DNA of 64,000 bases from Eopsaltria australis. Lineage: Eukaryota > Chordata > Aves > Passeriformes > Petroicidae. This document shows positions 43,690-64,000 of the stretch, one piece after another (position 1 is the stretch's first letter; every line of letters starts with the position of its first letter). The notes under the pieces were generated by a model, which worked only from the letters and a program-made list of their open reading frames with translations, ran no database searches and had not been told where the DNA came from. Position numbers and translations under genes: made by a program. The stretch lies in assembly GCA_034509425.1 (NCBI GenBank), contig JAVTVJ010000296.1, forward strand, positions 2,867,818 through 2,931,817, read 5' to 3'.

Positions 43690-44670
43690 CAGGGAATCCC
43701 TCCATGACCCCAGCCCGCACCTCAGCCTGGAGAACCCCAATATCCCAGTTTGAGGGATCTCCCTGTACCCTCCTCCTGTGCCTCAGCCCAGGAATTCCCA
43801 CTGTACCCCCAGCCTGGGGGGTTCCCCTGTGCCCCCATCGCACATCCCAGCCTGGGGATCCCCCCCACCTGGGGGGCACCCCATATCCTCACCCCAGTGA
43901 TCCCCCCACAATCCCAGCACATCTCAGTCCATGGGATTCCCACCTGGACCCTCTGGACTCCCAGCCTGGGTCTCAGCCCGGGGATCACCCCAGATCCTCC
44001 TATAGCCCCAGCCCAGGGCATGCCCCCTGTTCACACACCTCATCCTTGAGGCTCCCGTATCCTCAGACCTGGAGATCTCTTGGGATACCCCCATAGCCCC
44101 TGTCCATGCCTCAGCCCAGAGACCCCCCTGGACCCCGAGACCCGAGCATCCCCCCGTAGCCCCAGCCTGAGTCTCAGCCCAGGGACGCCCCTGCGCTCCC
44201 AGCCCGGATCTCAGACCAGGGCATCCCCTCTGATCCTCCCGTACCCCCAGCCTGGAGCACCCCCCGTATCTCAGCACCCTCCTCAACCCAGGGATCCTCC
44301 CCGTACCCCCAGCCCAGAGATCCCCTCGGATCCCCCTGTACCCCCAGCCCGGATCTCAGCCCGATCCCGATCTCCGAGCATCCCCCTGTATTCCCAATCC
44401 GGAGACATCCCGTACCCTCAGCCCGGGGGATCCCCTCGGGTACCCCGTACCCCCGGCCCACACCTCAGCCCAGGGCCCCCCCAGCCAGGGTGTCAACCCG
44501 GGGGATGTCCTTGGATCCCCCCGTGCCCCCAGCTCGGGGTACCCCTCTACCCCCAGCGCGCACCTCAGCCCGGGGGTCCCCCGGGATCTCCCGCTACCCC
44601 CATCCCATGTCTCAGCCCTCGGGATCCCCCCCGTACCCCCATCCCGGGCACCTCCGGTCCCCCCCCCCGT
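43690..44670. repeat. GC-rich minisatellite upstream of GCH1
   Basis: This is a diverged tandem array with units of roughly 30-45 bases assembled from 'cccagcccggggatccc', 'ccccgtacccccagcc' and 'ctcagcccaggg' modules. More than twenty modules can be seen. The plus strand is C-rich and the minus strand G-rich with many runs of four or more. It ends about 30 bases before the GCH1 CRE-like site. Overlapping frames of 120-250 codons on both strands come from the repeat. Confidence 0.85.
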
Positions 44671-44699
44671 CCCTCTGAGCACAGCAGGCTCACGGCAGC

Positions 44700-44884
44700 G
44701 GCGCTGACATCGCGGCGGCGGCGGCCAATGGGGGCGGCGCGGGCGGCATAAAAGCGGCGGCGGCGGCAGCGGCCGGGAGCGCTCGGGCCGGGCAGGGACT
44801 GCCCGGGGGCTGCGGCGGCTCGGGGGGCACAGGGCGGCTCGGAGGGCACAGAGCTGCCCGCACGGCCCCGCTCCGAGCCGGCCC
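44700..44884 (+). promoter_or_regulatory. GCH1: GCH1 core promoter and 5' UTR
   Basis: A CRE-like TGACATCG is at 44705-44712, a CCAAT box at 44725-44729, a GGGGCGG box just after it, and a TATA-like ATAAAAG at 44749-44755. The order CRE, CCAAT, TATA is the arrangement described for mammalian GCH1 promoters that respond to cAMP. Transcription should begin about 25-30 bases after the TATA, near 44780, giving a 5' UTR of about 105 bases with no upstream ATG. The CpG island continues through exon 1 to about 45240. Confidence 0.8.
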
Positions 44885-62860
<17,976 letters not shown>

Positions 62861-64000
62861 AACTGTGCCACCCTCTGGATGCACTCTGGGTTGTTCTGTC
62901 CCGTGTCACTGTCTGTCCTTGTCCCCACATCCCAACTCGAAACTAAATCGTTGTGAAGTGTTGTCATTGTCTTTGTGCAGTGAGAGGCTTCTGGTGGCAA
63001 ATGGAAAAGGTGGGGATGAGGGAGGCTCCTCCTGGATTTCCACTGATGCTGCTGGCACAGAGTCACCAGCCACAAACAGGAGTTTGGAAATGATTTTCCA
63101 TCCATTATGCAGAATATCCGACTGTCAGGAGAGAGGTGGGGCTTGGGAGTGAAATGGATATTTATGGAATAGTTGTGTTTATTGGAATAAATGTGGAGCA
63201 GCTCAGGAAACACCTGAAAGGATGTGGATCTTTGTAGGATTGGGGATTGTCCCGAATTATTTGACTTTGTTTTATTGCAAGTCCTGTTTCAGTACCTGGA
63301 TATGTGTGTTACACCTCTGAGTTGTTACCTCTGGTGTGTTTTATATCCTTACTAGCATTAACCTTCCTTTTTTGTGTGTTTTTGTTTGTTTGTTTAAGAA
63401 ATGTGTAGACTCCATTTTTCCTGTCCTCTGATCAGGCAGGGAATTAACTTCTGAATTATTTGGGGCACAGCCCTGCCTCAGTACAAGGGAGTTTATGCAC
63501 CTATTCCTCTGTGCCTCAGAGTGTCTGACCACTTGAACTGCCAGTTTCTTACTGGTTTTAAGGAAACTTTAACAGAGGAGAGGGAAAAACCCTGCAGAGT
63601 CTGTCTGCAGAGTACTGAGGTATCCAAAGAGATTTTTAATGATATTTTTATCTTGAGCTTTCCTTCTTGGATTTCCGTGGGTAAGACAGAGAAGCTAAAA
63701 TTATTCTGGTAGTGTGAAAATGAAGATTTCCAAACATTCCAAGGTTTCCACTTCCAGTGTTGGACCACAGGTGAGCATGAAATCCTGAGCACAGCACGTG
63801 GACAGGTTGGGTCATTTCAGGGCAGAGTAACCTGGAATGACAAGAGCTCATTTCATAAGAGCAGCTGGGAAAAGCATTCCCAGGGCCACCAGAAGGAATC
63901 AAACCACATTTTTTTTTCTCTCTGTGTATGTGGCAACCTCTGTAAGTGGCAGAATTGGTACAAAAAGTTTCAGTCCAGCTGGACTTGGCTGAACTTCTGC
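62861..64000 (+). other. GCH1: GCH1 3' UTR and downstream flank
   Basis: Non-coding sequence after the GCH1 stop. A canonical AATAAA is at 63186-63191 and would give a 3' UTR of about 0.35 kb. Mammalian GCH1 also uses longer 3' UTRs, so the transcript may continue past it to the window end. A TTTG-rich tract is at 63380-63397. No further gene is seen. Confidence 0.6.
63186..63191 (+). terminator. GCH1: GCH1 proximal poly(A) signal
   Basis: Canonical AATAAA 326 bases after the stop codon, followed by 'tgtgg'. Confidence 0.6.

Larger units (their letters stand above)
36661..44690. other. WDHD1-GCH1 intergenic region
   Basis: About 8 kb with no credible gene. It holds CR1 copies at 36804, 38158, 39140 and 41204, a (TTTG)n tract at 37988, and a long GC-rich minisatellite from about 43690 up to the GCH1 promoter. 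Several open frames over 100 codons occur, but they lack recognisable domains and overlap each other on both strands. Confidence 0.7.

Overview
The window is vertebrate nuclear DNA, most probably from a bird. Many 3' fragments of CR1 LINEs are scattered through introns and intergenic DNA, CpG is depleted except at promoters, and GC-rich minisatellites sit beside the promoters. The gene order SOCS4 - WDHD1 - GCH1 matches the block on human 14q22 in reverse. I cannot name the species.

Layout. Positions 1-458 are a CR1 tail. SOCS4 is on the minus strand: its single coding exon is 2003-3313, its coding exon begins at an acceptor next to 3414, and its non-coding first exon lies near 9736 in a CpG island. 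WDHD1 starts from the same island on the plus strand. Its non-coding first exon ends near 9988, its ATG is at 10786, and 25 coding exons run to the stop at 35860, giving an intact 1126-residue reading frame. About 8 kb of CR1-rich intergenic DNA and a GC-rich minisatellite follow. GCH1 is on the plus strand, with a CRE-like site, CCAAT box, TATA-like promoter, ATG at 44885 and six coding exons to 62860, giving 237 residues. Its 3' UTR and flank fill the rest.

The three genes do unrelated jobs. SOCS4 is an SH2/SOCS-box adaptor for a Cullin-5 ubiquitin ligase. WDHD1 (AND-1/Ctf4) is the replisome hub joining CMG helicase and polymerase alpha. GCH1 makes the first committed step of tetrahydrobiopterin synthesis. 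SOCS4 and WDHD1 share a head-to-head promoter, so they may share promoter activity.

I saw no convincing new gene system. The observations most worth a second look are: a minisatellite that copies the 5' splice site of GCH1 exon 5; a tandem NAGNAG acceptor in WDHD1; inverted CR1 pairs around WDHD1 exons; G-rich minisatellites beside both promoter regions; and two CpG-preserving non-coding blocks that may be conserved elements. All coordinates were read by hand, and exon joins were checked by reading frame and by recalled similarity to the human proteins.
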